DNA of 32,851 bases from an uncultured archaeon (GTDB lineage Archaea > Nanobdellota > Nanobdellia > Woesearchaeales > CAIVOO01). Below the pieces are notes generated by a model. The model was given only the letters and a program-made list of their open reading frames with translations, did no database searches and was not told the origin of the DNA. Location of the stretch: positions 1 to 32,851 of the forward strand of contig CAIVOO010000042.1 of the NCBI GenBank assembly GCA_903907555.1, in the 5' to 3' direction. The position numbers were made by a program, and so were the translations under genes. Positions 10,086 through 18,358 of the stretch are shown in pieces; position 1 is the stretch's first letter, and the number at the start of each line of letters is the position of its first letter.

Positions 10086-11179
10086 AAAAGATAGTCAGGA
10101 TTTCCAATATGCTGCTTGGGAAAAAAGTAGAATATCTTTATGATGGCATTGTATTCTCAGCAAAACCAACTATAAAGAGAGTTACAAATTATTTGTTAAG
10201 CAGGATTGAACACAAATTAAGGATAAATAAGCCGTATTCATACCCTGTCGGGCTTCAGCTTGAGCCGACGACAAACTGCCAGCTTTCATGCCCTTTATGC
10301 CCGAGACAAAAGGATGTAAGATTAAACGGGCCTAGAGATATGGAATGGGATAATTACGAAAAGCTGATGAGCGAGATAGGGCCGTATCTCACCCACATAG
10401 CATTCTGGCAGTGGGGAGAGCCTCTTTTGCATCCAAAAATAAGCAGGATGATAAAACTCGCACATGATTACGGCATTATTACTGCAATCAGCACAAATGC
10501 ACAGACTGATTTAAGTGAAAATGATATTTCAAAACTCATAAAATCAGGGCTTGACATGATTATCATTTCGATGGATGGGGTATCTGAAAAAACATACAAG
10601 AAATTCAGGAATGGAGGGAATGTCGAGAAAGTTAAGAATTTTACAAAGAAAATTGCAAAGGCAAAAAAAGATTTGCATAGCAAAACTCCTTTAGTTAATG
10701 TGCGTTGCATTGCAACAAGACATAATGAAGGCGAAATCGAGAAAGTAAAGAATTTTGCCACAAATGCTGGCGCAGATATTTTCTCAATAAAGGGCGTAAG
10801 CCTGTATCATGATGCAAGTCCTGAAAATCCTGATTTGCCTGAAAACAAAGCCTACAGGACCTATCAATACAGGGGAAAACATGAAGCAGAGCAGTATCGA
10901 AAGATGCCGAATTATTGCTGCAAACCCTGGGCTTATCCGACATTGAGAAACAATGGGAATTTGTTGATGTGCGAATGCGATCATCATATGGAACAATTGG
11001 TTGGAAATGTCTTTAAGGAAAGTTCATTCAGAAAAGTTTGGCAGAATAAAAAAGCTCAAGAAATACGCAGGAAATTTTCGAGGAGCGGAAAAATCGATTT
11101 AAGCTTCTGCAGGAGATGCAGGTATAAAATTGATGATGCGATGCGTGAGGTTGAGAATCTTAAGAAGGAGATAGAATAA
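10082..11179 (+). CDS. Radical SAM protein with C-terminal SPASM-like domain
   Basis: 'LQLEPTTNCQLSCPLCPRQ' (CxxxCxxC), 'FWQWGEPLLHPKI', C-terminal Cys cluster 'YCCKPWAYPTLRNNGNLLMCECDHH...FCRRCRYKID'. Confidence 0.9.
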   Translation: MKKIVRISNMLLGKKVEYLYDGIVFSAKPTIKRVTNYLLSRIEHKLRINKPYSYPVGLQLEPTTNCQLSCPLCPRQKDVRLNGPRDMEWDNYEKLMSEIGPYLTHIAFWQWGEPLLHPKISRMIKLAHDYGIITAISTNAQTDLSENDISKLIKSGLDMIIISMDGVSEKTYKKFRNGGNVEKVKNFTKKIAKAKKDLHSKTPLVNVRCIATRHNEGEIEKVKNFATNAGADIFSIKGVSLYHDASPENPDLPENKAYRTYQYRGKHEAEQYRKMPNYCCKPWAYPTLRNNGNLLMCECDHHMEQLVGNVFKESSFRKVWQNKKAQEIRRKFSRSGKIDLSFCRRCRYKIDDAMREVENLKKEIE

Positions 11180-11180
11180 A

Positions 11181-12299
11181 ATGAAAGAAATAGAAATTAC
11201 TCAATTTCCTGAAAAACTTCCTGGAAGCTTTTGGGGCATCACAACATTTTACAATCCTCAAAGGTACAAGAACAAGATAGAGAATTACAGGAAATTCAGG
11301 AACTCGATCAAAAAGCAAGGATTGAAGCTGCTGACTGTGGAGCTGGCTTTTGGAAATGACGATTTCGAGCTTAAGCATAATGAAGCAGATAAAATCGTGA
11401 GAGTCAGGTGCAATTCTGTGATGTGGCAGAAGGAAAGGCTTCTGAATATCGGCCTGAAAAATCTGCCTGAAGACTGCGATAAGATTGCATGGCTTGATGC
11501 AGACATCATTTTCTTGAATAAGAATTGGGTGAGCGAAACATCAAAACTGCTTGAAGATTACGCTATTGTGCAGCCGTTCTCCTGCTGCGTGAGGCTTCCG
11601 AAAGGAAATCCGAAGCTTAATCTTGCAGTCCTGGAAGAAGGAAGGTTGGAGGGAGAAAAGCAGAAGGGTGTTGTTTTCGCTTTTATAAGTTCTCACGGCC
11701 TGAAGTCATTTAATGATTTTGTCAAGTTTCATCCAGGCTTTGCGTGGGCCGGCAGAAAGAAGATTTTTGATGAGCTCGGGTTTTATGACAAGCTGGTGGC
11801 TTCCACGTCATCAGATACATTGATGGCGTTCTCTTTCTTGAAAAATTTGTTCAAATTCAACTTAAGGATATATCATGGAAAAATAAAAAGCGATTCAGAA
11901 GCATGGTCTGGCAAGATGTATGAAAAAACGTCTGGAAGCGTTTACTATGATGACGGCACAGTATTGCACCTTTTTCACGGCTCGATGAACAACAGGCTTT
12001 ATGGCGAAGTTGACAAGCTGATGTCTGAATGTAATTACGATCCAAATAAGGACATCAAGCTGAATAAGAGCTGCTGCTGGGAGTGGACAGGAAACAACAA
12101 GGCGCTTGAGGCAAAAGTCAAGAACTATTTCAAAACCCGGAATGAGGAAGGCAAATTGCACAGGGATTTTATGAATGTCTTTTTTGACGACAAAAGGAAA
12201 ATATTGCTGAGAATCGACAGGCAGATTGGCTTGTTCGGAAGATTTCTGAAACGTCATTCTCCGCGATTGTATTTCTTACTGAAGCGGTTCAAAAAATGA
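11181..12299 (+). CDS. Putative GT-A-fold glycosyltransferase with C-terminal shared tail
   Basis: 'FWGITTFYNPQRYKNKIENYRKFRNSIKKQGLKLLTVELAFG', 'MWQKERLLNIGLKNLPEDCDKIAWLDADIIFL' (DxD); ends 'IDRQIGLFGRFLKRHSPRLYFLLKRFKK'. Confidence 0.65.
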   Translation: MKEIEITQFPEKLPGSFWGITTFYNPQRYKNKIENYRKFRNSIKKQGLKLLTVELAFGNDDFELKHNEADKIVRVRCNSVMWQKERLLNIGLKNLPEDCDKIAWLDADIIFLNKNWVSETSKLLEDYAIVQPFSCCVRLPKGNPKLNLAVLEEGRLEGEKQKGVVFAFISSHGLKSFNDFVKFHPGFAWAGRKKIFDELGFYDKLVASTSSDTLMAFSFLKNLFKFNLRIYHGKIKSDSEAWSGKMYEKTSGSVYYDDGTVLHLFHGSMNNRLYGEVDKLMSECNYDPNKDIKLNKSCCWEWTGNNKALEAKVKNYFKTRNEEGKLHRDFMNVFFDDKRKILLRIDRQIGLFGRFLKRHSPRLYFLLKRFKK

Positions 12300-14326
12300 A
12301 AATGAATACCAAACCAAAAATAAAAATCAATTTCATGTGCCAGCCTCCTGCAAATTATTATATACAATATTTTTTCATGAACCTTCTGAAAAAAGATTAT
12401 GATATCGTCCTTTCAAATAAACCAGATTATGTCATATATTCCGAATTTGACGGTAAGAATTTACACCCTGTCGCTTATAAAAGTGAGTGCGTGAAAAGCA
12501 TCGACACAAAAATGGGTTTGGTTGGACATTTTATAAAAAAATGCAGTTTTCCGCTTTACTCTGTGCTCAAAAAAATCTCCTTGCCAGTAACAAGCAGGAT
12601 TAAGAACAATCAACAGGTTGTGCCGCTGAAAATGCCAAAATTATACGGACCTTTCAAAAAGATTTTCTATGCTATCGAAAACTGCAGGCCTGAAATGGAC
12701 AAATGCAACTGGGCTTTCACTTTTGACTATGATGAGGAACTTAATGATCCAAAGCATTTGAGAATCCCTTTATACGCCATTGTTGTGGACGAGGAGCTTG
12801 TCAAGCACAATGTCAATGCGGAAAAAATTACTGCAGAGAAAAATAAATTCTGCAATTTCGTATACTCGAACAATGTGGAGTTCAGGAATAATTTTTTCCA
12901 TAAACTGAATAAATACAAAAAAGTGGAATCATGGGGAAAGTGCTGCAATAACATGGGCAAGCTTCTTCCAGGAGGCAATTGGGGCAAAAGGCATAATAAT
13001 GCAAGCGTGAAGTTTTATAAGAAAAAAGATTTTCTTAAACAATACAAATTTACAATCGCTTTCGAGAATAGTTCGTACCCGGGATATACCACAGAAAAAA
13101 TTACTGAGCCGATGCTTGCAAACAGCATACCTATTTATTGGGGGAATCCTCTTGTAAGCAGAGATTTTAATACAAAAAGCTTTCTGAACTATCACGACTT
13201 TGAAAGCCAGGCTAGAAATAAATTTCCTGATTTTATTTTGAAAATTCCTGGAATCAAGTCAGTTATTAATAAGATAATAGCTGAAAAAGCCACAAGTAAC
13301 CTCATAAAGAGGATTATAGAGATAGATAACAATGATGAGCTGTATGAAGAGTACCTCAAGCAGCCATGGTACAACAATAATAAGCCATCGAAATACGTCG
13401 ACAAGAAGATTTTGATAAAAAGGTTTCATGAAATCTTTGATAAAAATCTTAAGATTAAGAAAATTGATTCTGGAAGCCTGAATGCCAAATTTTATGTTAG
13501 AAATAATGTTGACAAATATATTATTGATGAGATATGGAAAAATAATGAATACAGCATGTTTCCTGATTTTGACATTAAAAAAGATGATGTGGTTATAGAT
13601 ATAGGAGCCAATGTTGGGGCGTTTACGGTTTATGCCTCGCTGCTCGCAAAAGAAGTTTTTGCTTTTGAGCCTGAAAAAGAGAATTATGAAATGCTGAGAA
13701 AAAACATCCAGCTGAACAGTTTAAAGAATGTTAATCTATTCAATTCAGTGGTATCCAGCGTCTCTGGCAGGATAAAGCTCTATCTTACCAATATACCTTG
13801 CTCGTACGGAATTTTTAAGATGGGCAATTCGCTGGCTGATGCTGATGTAAAGTCCGTTACATTGAAGGAAATATTTGACAGCAACAAGATTACCCGCTGC
13901 AATTTACTGAAAATAGACACAGAAGGTTCTGAATATGACATCCTGGCTTCATTGCCTAAGGAGTATTTCGGTCTGATAGACAGGATTGTTCTGGAATACC
14001 ACGATGTATTAATGGCTGATGTGTCAAAAAAATTAATAAAGTTTTTATCGCAGAATAATTATGACATAAAAACTGTGCCAACAAATGATGGCTTAGGCTT
14101 GATATATGCCAGAAGGATTGCCAATTCGCACAGTAAGTTTTATTATCCTTGTGCGCTGTCCAGGTTTGCTTGTCAAAAATACAGTCTAACATTTGATAAT
14201 TATTTTAGCGACTTTTATAAAAATAAAGTGCGAAAAAATGTTGATAGGATTATCGGAATAATAGGATTATCAATAAAAAAACTACATCCGAAATTATACC
14301 ATCAACTAAAAAAACTCAAGGATTGA
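12296..14326 (+). CDS. Bifunctional GT10 (fucosyltransferase-like) / FkbM family methyltransferase, with C-terminal shared tail
   Basis: N-terminal GT10 motif 'FTIAFENSSYPGYTTEKITEPMLANSIPIYWGNPLVSRDFN'. C-terminal FkbM 'DDVVIDIGANVGAFTVYASLLAKEVFAFEPEKENYEMLRKNI...LLKIDTEGSEYDIL'. Ends 'VDRIIGIIGLSIKKLHPKLYHQLKKLKD'. Confidence 0.87.
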   Translation: MKMNTKPKIKINFMCQPPANYYIQYFFMNLLKKDYDIVLSNKPDYVIYSEFDGKNLHPVAYKSECVKSIDTKMGLVGHFIKKCSFPLYSVLKKISLPVTSRIKNNQQVVPLKMPKLYGPFKKIFYAIENCRPEMDKCNWAFTFDYDEELNDPKHLRIPLYAIVVDEELVKHNVNAEKITAEKNKFCNFVYSNNVEFRNNFFHKLNKYKKVESWGKCCNNMGKLLPGGNWGKRHNNASVKFYKKKDFLKQYKFTIAFENSSYPGYTTEKITEPMLANSIPIYWGNPLVSRDFNTKSFLNYHDFESQARNKFPDFILKIPGIKSVINKIIAEKATSNLIKRIIEIDNNDELYEEYLKQPWYNNNKPSKYVDKKILIKRFHEIFDKNLKIKKIDSGSLNAKFYVRNNVDKYIIDEIWKNNEYSMFPDFDIKKDDVVIDIGANVGAFTVYASLLAKEVFAFEPEKENYEMLRKNIQLNSLKNVNLFNSVVSSVSGRIKLYLTNIPCSYGIFKMGNSLADADVKSVTLKEIFDSNKITRCNLLKIDTEGSEYDILASLPKEYFGLIDRIVLEYHDVLMADVSKKLIKFLSQNNYDIKTVPTNDGLGLIYARRIANSHSKFYYPCALSRFACQKYSLTFDNYFSDFYKNKVRKNVDRIIGIIGLSIKKLHPKLYHQLKKLKD

Positions 14327-14327
14327 A

Positions 14328-15320
14328 ATGAAAAAAAATCTTATAGTGACATTGGCAAATGAACCTTTCTTGGATCAGGCTAAACAAGTTTTTTCCAGCA
14401 TCTATTGGAATGCAGGCTGGAAAGGGGACTACATGCTTCTGGCGCATGATGTTCCTGAAAGAAAGCTGGCGTGGTTCAGGGAGAAAGGCATTTTAGTGAG
14501 AAAATGCAAGCCTATATTCAAGAATGCAGGAATGCCATTGGAAGTTTTACTTAGCAAATATTATCTTTTCAAACCCGAGTTCAAGAAATGGAATGCAGTG
14601 GTTTTTCTTGACGCGGATACAATGGTGAATGCCTCCCTTGACGGGCTTACAAAGGTCAGGGGATTTGCAGCCCCTGAAAGCGAGATGTTTCTGGAAAAAA
14701 TAAAAGGCCCTTTCCTGATGAGGCTGATGAACATCGATAAGGGCATATTTGAAGAATTAAAAAAAGAATACAATCTCAACAAAAGGCCTTTCTGCTCTGG
14801 CGTGATGGCTTTCAACACAGAAATAATCAAGAAGGACACATTCAAAAAATTGATCGGGCTTTACAAGAAGTACGGGATGCTTAGCGAGTGCTATGACGAA
14901 ATGGCGCTAAACCTGCTTTTTTACAGAAATTTCAAGAAAGTCCCTGACGCATACAATATTTATCCTTTCTTCTTCACATCCCGAGGAATTGAAAAAGAAA
15001 ATATGTTCGGGGCAATACTGCATTTTGTAATTGAAAAGCCCTGGATTCCTGGTGCAATATTCTACAAGGAGTGGAAGCAAAGCCTTGACAGGGCGGATTT
15101 GATAAATCTTAAAAACAGGCCGAAAGCCGCTAAAGTCTTGAGCAAAGAGGAGATTGAAAAATGTGGAAAACTTTACAACAGCATGCTCCACAAACCAAGA
15201 AACCTGAAAAAGATATTTGCAGATTCTAAAATGACAATCGACAGGCATATGGGCCTATTCGGCATTTATCTGAAGTACAGGCACAACTGGCTGTACAGAC
15301 TGCTTAAGAGGCTGAAATGA
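14328..15320 (+). CDS. GT8-like glycosyltransferase (paralogue 1), with C-terminal shared tail
   Basis: 'MKKNLIVTLANEPFLDQAKQVFSSIYWNAGWKGDYMLLAHD', 'VVFLDADTMVNASLDGL', 'RPFCSGVMAFNTEIIKK'. Paralogous to the next gene. Confidence 0.75.
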   Translation: MKKNLIVTLANEPFLDQAKQVFSSIYWNAGWKGDYMLLAHDVPERKLAWFREKGILVRKCKPIFKNAGMPLEVLLSKYYLFKPEFKKWNAVVFLDADTMVNASLDGLTKVRGFAAPESEMFLEKIKGPFLMRLMNIDKGIFEELKKEYNLNKRPFCSGVMAFNTEIIKKDTFKKLIGLYKKYGMLSECYDEMALNLLFYRNFKKVPDAYNIYPFFFTSRGIEKENMFGAILHFVIEKPWIPGAIFYKEWKQSLDRADLINLKNRPKAAKVLSKEEIEKCGKLYNSMLHKPRNLKKIFADSKMTIDRHMGLFGIYLKYRHNWLYRLLKRLK

Positions 15321-16285
15321 AAAAAAGCCTTTTAGTAACATTGGCTGATGAACATCAGATTGATCAGGCTAAGCAGCTGTTTTCTTCTGTGTATTGGAAT
15401 TCGGGCTGGAAAGGGGATTACATGCTGCTTGCATACGGAATCCCTGAAAAAAAACTAAGATGGTTCAGAAAAAAAGGCATTTTGATAAAGAAATGCAGAC
15501 CTATTTTCAGGAATGAAAATAGATTCCGCTCAATAGTGACCTGCAAGTTCTACATGTTTGTTTTGGAATTCAAAAAATGGCAGAATGTAGTATTTCTCGA
15601 TTCTGATATCATTGTCAGAGCATCACTTGATGAACTTGCCAAAGTCAAAGGGTTTGCAGCTGTTGAAGAGAAAATCTTGGCGGATCAATTTATCTCGTTT
15701 TCCGGATCAGAACAAGATAATGTCTTATTGAGAAATTTGAAAGAAAATTATGATTTAGGCGAGATGCGATTCAATGCAGGAGTCGTGGCATTCAATACAA
15801 AAATAATAAATAAAAAAGTTTTCCCTGAATTGAAAAGACTGTTCAATTTTTACAAAAGGATAAATCTCTTGAATGACCAATCGATACTTAATTTGGTTTT
15901 CTACAAGAAATGGCAGAGGCTGCCTCTTTGCTACAATGTCTCGCCTTATCTGCTAGCTCATCCTTTTTTCATCAGAAATATAAAAAAAATTCCGGGTATA
16001 ATCTTGCATTTCATGAGCAAACGAAAGCCTTGGGATAAAGGGGACCCATTCAATAAGGAATGGAGGCGCAATCTTGAGATTGCGGAATTCATCGACGTGA
16101 ACAAGCCGGTGCCTGCAAGAGATTTTGATAAAAAAGCGATAATGAAAATTTCCAGACGCGTAAAAATAAAAATGCTTACTTATACTCCTGTAAGAATCAT
16201 GGATAGGTGGGCGGGATTATTCGGACTTGTGTTGAAGGAAAGATGCCCGAAGATTTATGAAAAACTGAAAAGATTGGCAAATTAA
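15317..16285 (+). CDS. GT8-like glycosyltransferase (paralogue 2), with C-terminal shared tail
   Basis: 'MKKSLLVTLADEHQIDQAKQLFSSVYWNSGWKGDYMLLAYG', 'VVFLDSDIIVRASLDEL', 'MRFNAGVVAFNTKIINKK'; ends 'MDRWAGLFGLVLKERCPKIYEKLKRLAN'. Confidence 0.75.
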   Translation: MKKSLLVTLADEHQIDQAKQLFSSVYWNSGWKGDYMLLAYGIPEKKLRWFRKKGILIKKCRPIFRNENRFRSIVTCKFYMFVLEFKKWQNVVFLDSDIIVRASLDELAKVKGFAAVEEKILADQFISFSGSEQDNVLLRNLKENYDLGEMRFNAGVVAFNTKIINKKVFPELKRLFNFYKRINLLNDQSILNLVFYKKWQRLPLCYNVSPYLLAHPFFIRNIKKIPGIILHFMSKRKPWDKGDPFNKEWRRNLEIAEFIDVNKPVPARDFDKKAIMKISRRVKIKMLTYTPVRIMDRWAGLFGLVLKERCPKIYEKLKRLAN

Positions 16286-16286
16286 A

Positions 16287-17228
16287 ATGAATAGCTTATT
16301 CAGCAATAAAAAGAAGAAGATAGTACTGTCGCCTCATTTTGACGATTTTGCTATTTCACTAGGGGGACTTGCGTTCAAATGGTCTGCGAATGAATGTGAC
16401 GTAGAGGATGTGGTGGTATTTTCCAACTCGGAATTTGCACCTGGTTACAACATCGCTTCTGAAAAAAGGAAAAAGATAATTTCTAAATTAAGATTTCAGG
16501 AGGAGATGAATGCAACTAAAAAAATAGGCAACATTAAAATAAGATTATGCAACCAGGATGATGCTCCGATAAGAAGGCATCATGAATTGTACGGTTCATA
16601 TAATATCACTAGAAGAAAGGACAGAGAAGCAATAAATAATATATATGAATTAATCAATACATTGTTGTTTTCCAGCGATATACAATTATTTGTTCCGCTT
16701 GCAGTAAAAGAGCATGTAGACCATCTGATTGTCAGGAATGTAGTGATTAATTCTATATTAAAAAATAAAAATAAGATGAAAGCGCAGGTATTCTTTTACG
16801 AAGACCTGCCATATGCTGCGTCAGCCAATAAAGATGAGCAGAAAAAGATTGGCAGATTCATTAAAGATAATCAATTGGTTCCAATAACATATCCGATCGA
16901 TTTGGGTTCTAAATTAAAGCTTTTAGATAATTATAAATCTCAACCAATACAAGGTTATTATGACGCAATCAACCGAAGGGCTGAACAGATTCAAGAGCAA
17001 TCAAGCAAAAAAACACCTTCTGAAAAAGTATTCATGTTCTCGCCGCAGAATGCTGTTTTTAAGCATAACAGATTGTATCCCTTAGAAACTTCCTTCCTGC
17101 TAAATAAATCATGCTCGGCAAAAAGCAATGTGCAGCAATTTATTGATAAGAAAATAGGTGAAACAGGCATATTCCTGAAAAATATTTCTCCAGAATTATA
17201 CTATGCGTTAAAGCGGGTGATAAAATGA
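16287..17228 (+). CDS. PIG-L/LmbE family deacetylase with C-terminal shared tail
   Basis: 'IVLSPHFDDFAISLGGLAFKW' (PHxDD...GG), 'LFVPLAVKEHVDHLIVRN' (HxDH); ends 'IDKKIGETGIFLKNISPELYYALKRVIK'. Confidence 0.85.
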   Translation: MNSLFSNKKKKIVLSPHFDDFAISLGGLAFKWSANECDVEDVVVFSNSEFAPGYNIASEKRKKIISKLRFQEEMNATKKIGNIKIRLCNQDDAPIRRHHELYGSYNITRRKDREAINNIYELINTLLFSSDIQLFVPLAVKEHVDHLIVRNVVINSILKNKNKMKAQVFFYEDLPYAASANKDEQKKIGRFIKDNQLVPITYPIDLGSKLKLLDNYKSQPIQGYYDAINRRAEQIQEQSSKKTPSEKVFMFSPQNAVFKHNRLYPLETSFLLNKSCSAKSNVQQFIDKKIGETGIFLKNISPELYYALKRVIK

Positions 17229-18358
17229 AAATCTGCATGTTATCGCACAGCTACCCTCCAGAACTTGAAAGAAGCGGGATTAGCACATATACTCATATTA
17301 TTGCAAACGAACTTGCAAATAAACATGAAGTTACAGTAATTGCAGAATCTGCTGGCGGAGAAAAAGATTACATAGAAAACAATGTCCGTGTTATTAGAAT
17401 AAATCCGAAAATCATAAGGCTTCCAATCTTTAACATCTTTTTCGGAAACTTCATCCATAAACTATGCTACAGCTACCAGGTTTACAGGAAAATTAAATCC
17501 TTGAAAATTCCTTTTGACATAATACACGCAGGTGAATGGAGTTTTGAAGCATTATTTCTGACATTCTGCAAAAATACAAATATTGTGACAACAATTCATT
17601 CTCCGACAATCCTGACTCGGCCCTGGGAGGAGAAAGGCATCCAGATGCAGGACAGGTTGATAAATCTCTTGGAAAAAACCCAGACAAAAAGAAGCAAAGC
17701 GATTATTTCCCCTTCCAGCTTTCTTAGAAAAATTGTCTCAGAAGAATGGGATATTCCTCTTCATAGTATACAGATTATCAGCAATCCGACCAAAGAGATT
17801 GTGCTGGCAAAGAGAAAAGTTCCCTACAAAAATTTCATGGTTTATTATGGAAGAGTTGAGAAACTGAAGGGTGTTTTAGTACTTCTGAAAGTGCTGGATG
17901 GTGTTTTTGAGTTGCACCCTGACCTAAAAATGCTGTTTATAGGAACAGACCGCATTAATATAAAAAAATATTTAAATGAATCGCGCCATAAAAAAAATAT
18001 AATCTTATTGCCCCATCTTAGCCAAGAAGATTTGTTCCCGATAGTTTCAAAAGCCAGATTGGTTATCCTGCCTTCATTATTTGAAAACTTCGGGCTCACC
18101 TGCCTTGAGGCGATGGAATTAGGCAGGGTAGTTATTGCAACACGCAAAACAGGATTTGAGGAGATAATACAGGACGGTATTTCAGGATTTTTGGTGGAAC
18201 CAGGCAATGCAAAAGAATTGCAAGAAAAAATAATTTCCTGCTTGGAAAGAAAGGATCTCGGCATGATAAGCAAAAATGCACAAAAAAGAGCAGAAGATTT
18301 TGATGTTAAAATCATTGCTGAACAATTAGAAAAGTTGTATAAACAAGTACAAAAATGA
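17225..18358 (+). CDS. GT4 family glycosyltransferase
   Basis: 'MLSHSYPPELERSGISTYTHIIANEL', 'MVYYGRVEKLKGVLVLLKVL', 'LVILPSLFENFGLTCLEAMELGRVVIATRKTGFEEIIQDGISGFLVEPGN'. Confidence 0.93.
   Translation: MKICMLSHSYPPELERSGISTYTHIIANELANKHEVTVIAESAGGEKDYIENNVRVIRINPKIIRLPIFNIFFGNFIHKLCYSYQVYRKIKSLKIPFDIIHAGEWSFEALFLTFCKNTNIVTTIHSPTILTRPWEEKGIQMQDRLINLLEKTQTKRSKAIISPSSFLRKIVSEEWDIPLHSIQIISNPTKEIVLAKRKVPYKNFMVYYGRVEKLKGVLVLLKVLDGVFELHPDLKMLFIGTDRINIKKYLNESRHKKNIILLPHLSQEDLFPIVSKARLVILPSLFENFGLTCLEAMELGRVVIATRKTGFEEIIQDGISGFLVEPGNAKELQEKIISCLERKDLGMISKNAQKRAEDFDVKIIAEQLEKLYKQVQK

Noticed and set aside
17225-18358. Shared tail in the second GT4 protein
   Set aside because: Its C-terminus (DVKIIAEQLEKLYKQVQK) lacks the D[RK]xxG, LK and PxLY positions; KLYKQ is a chance resemblance.
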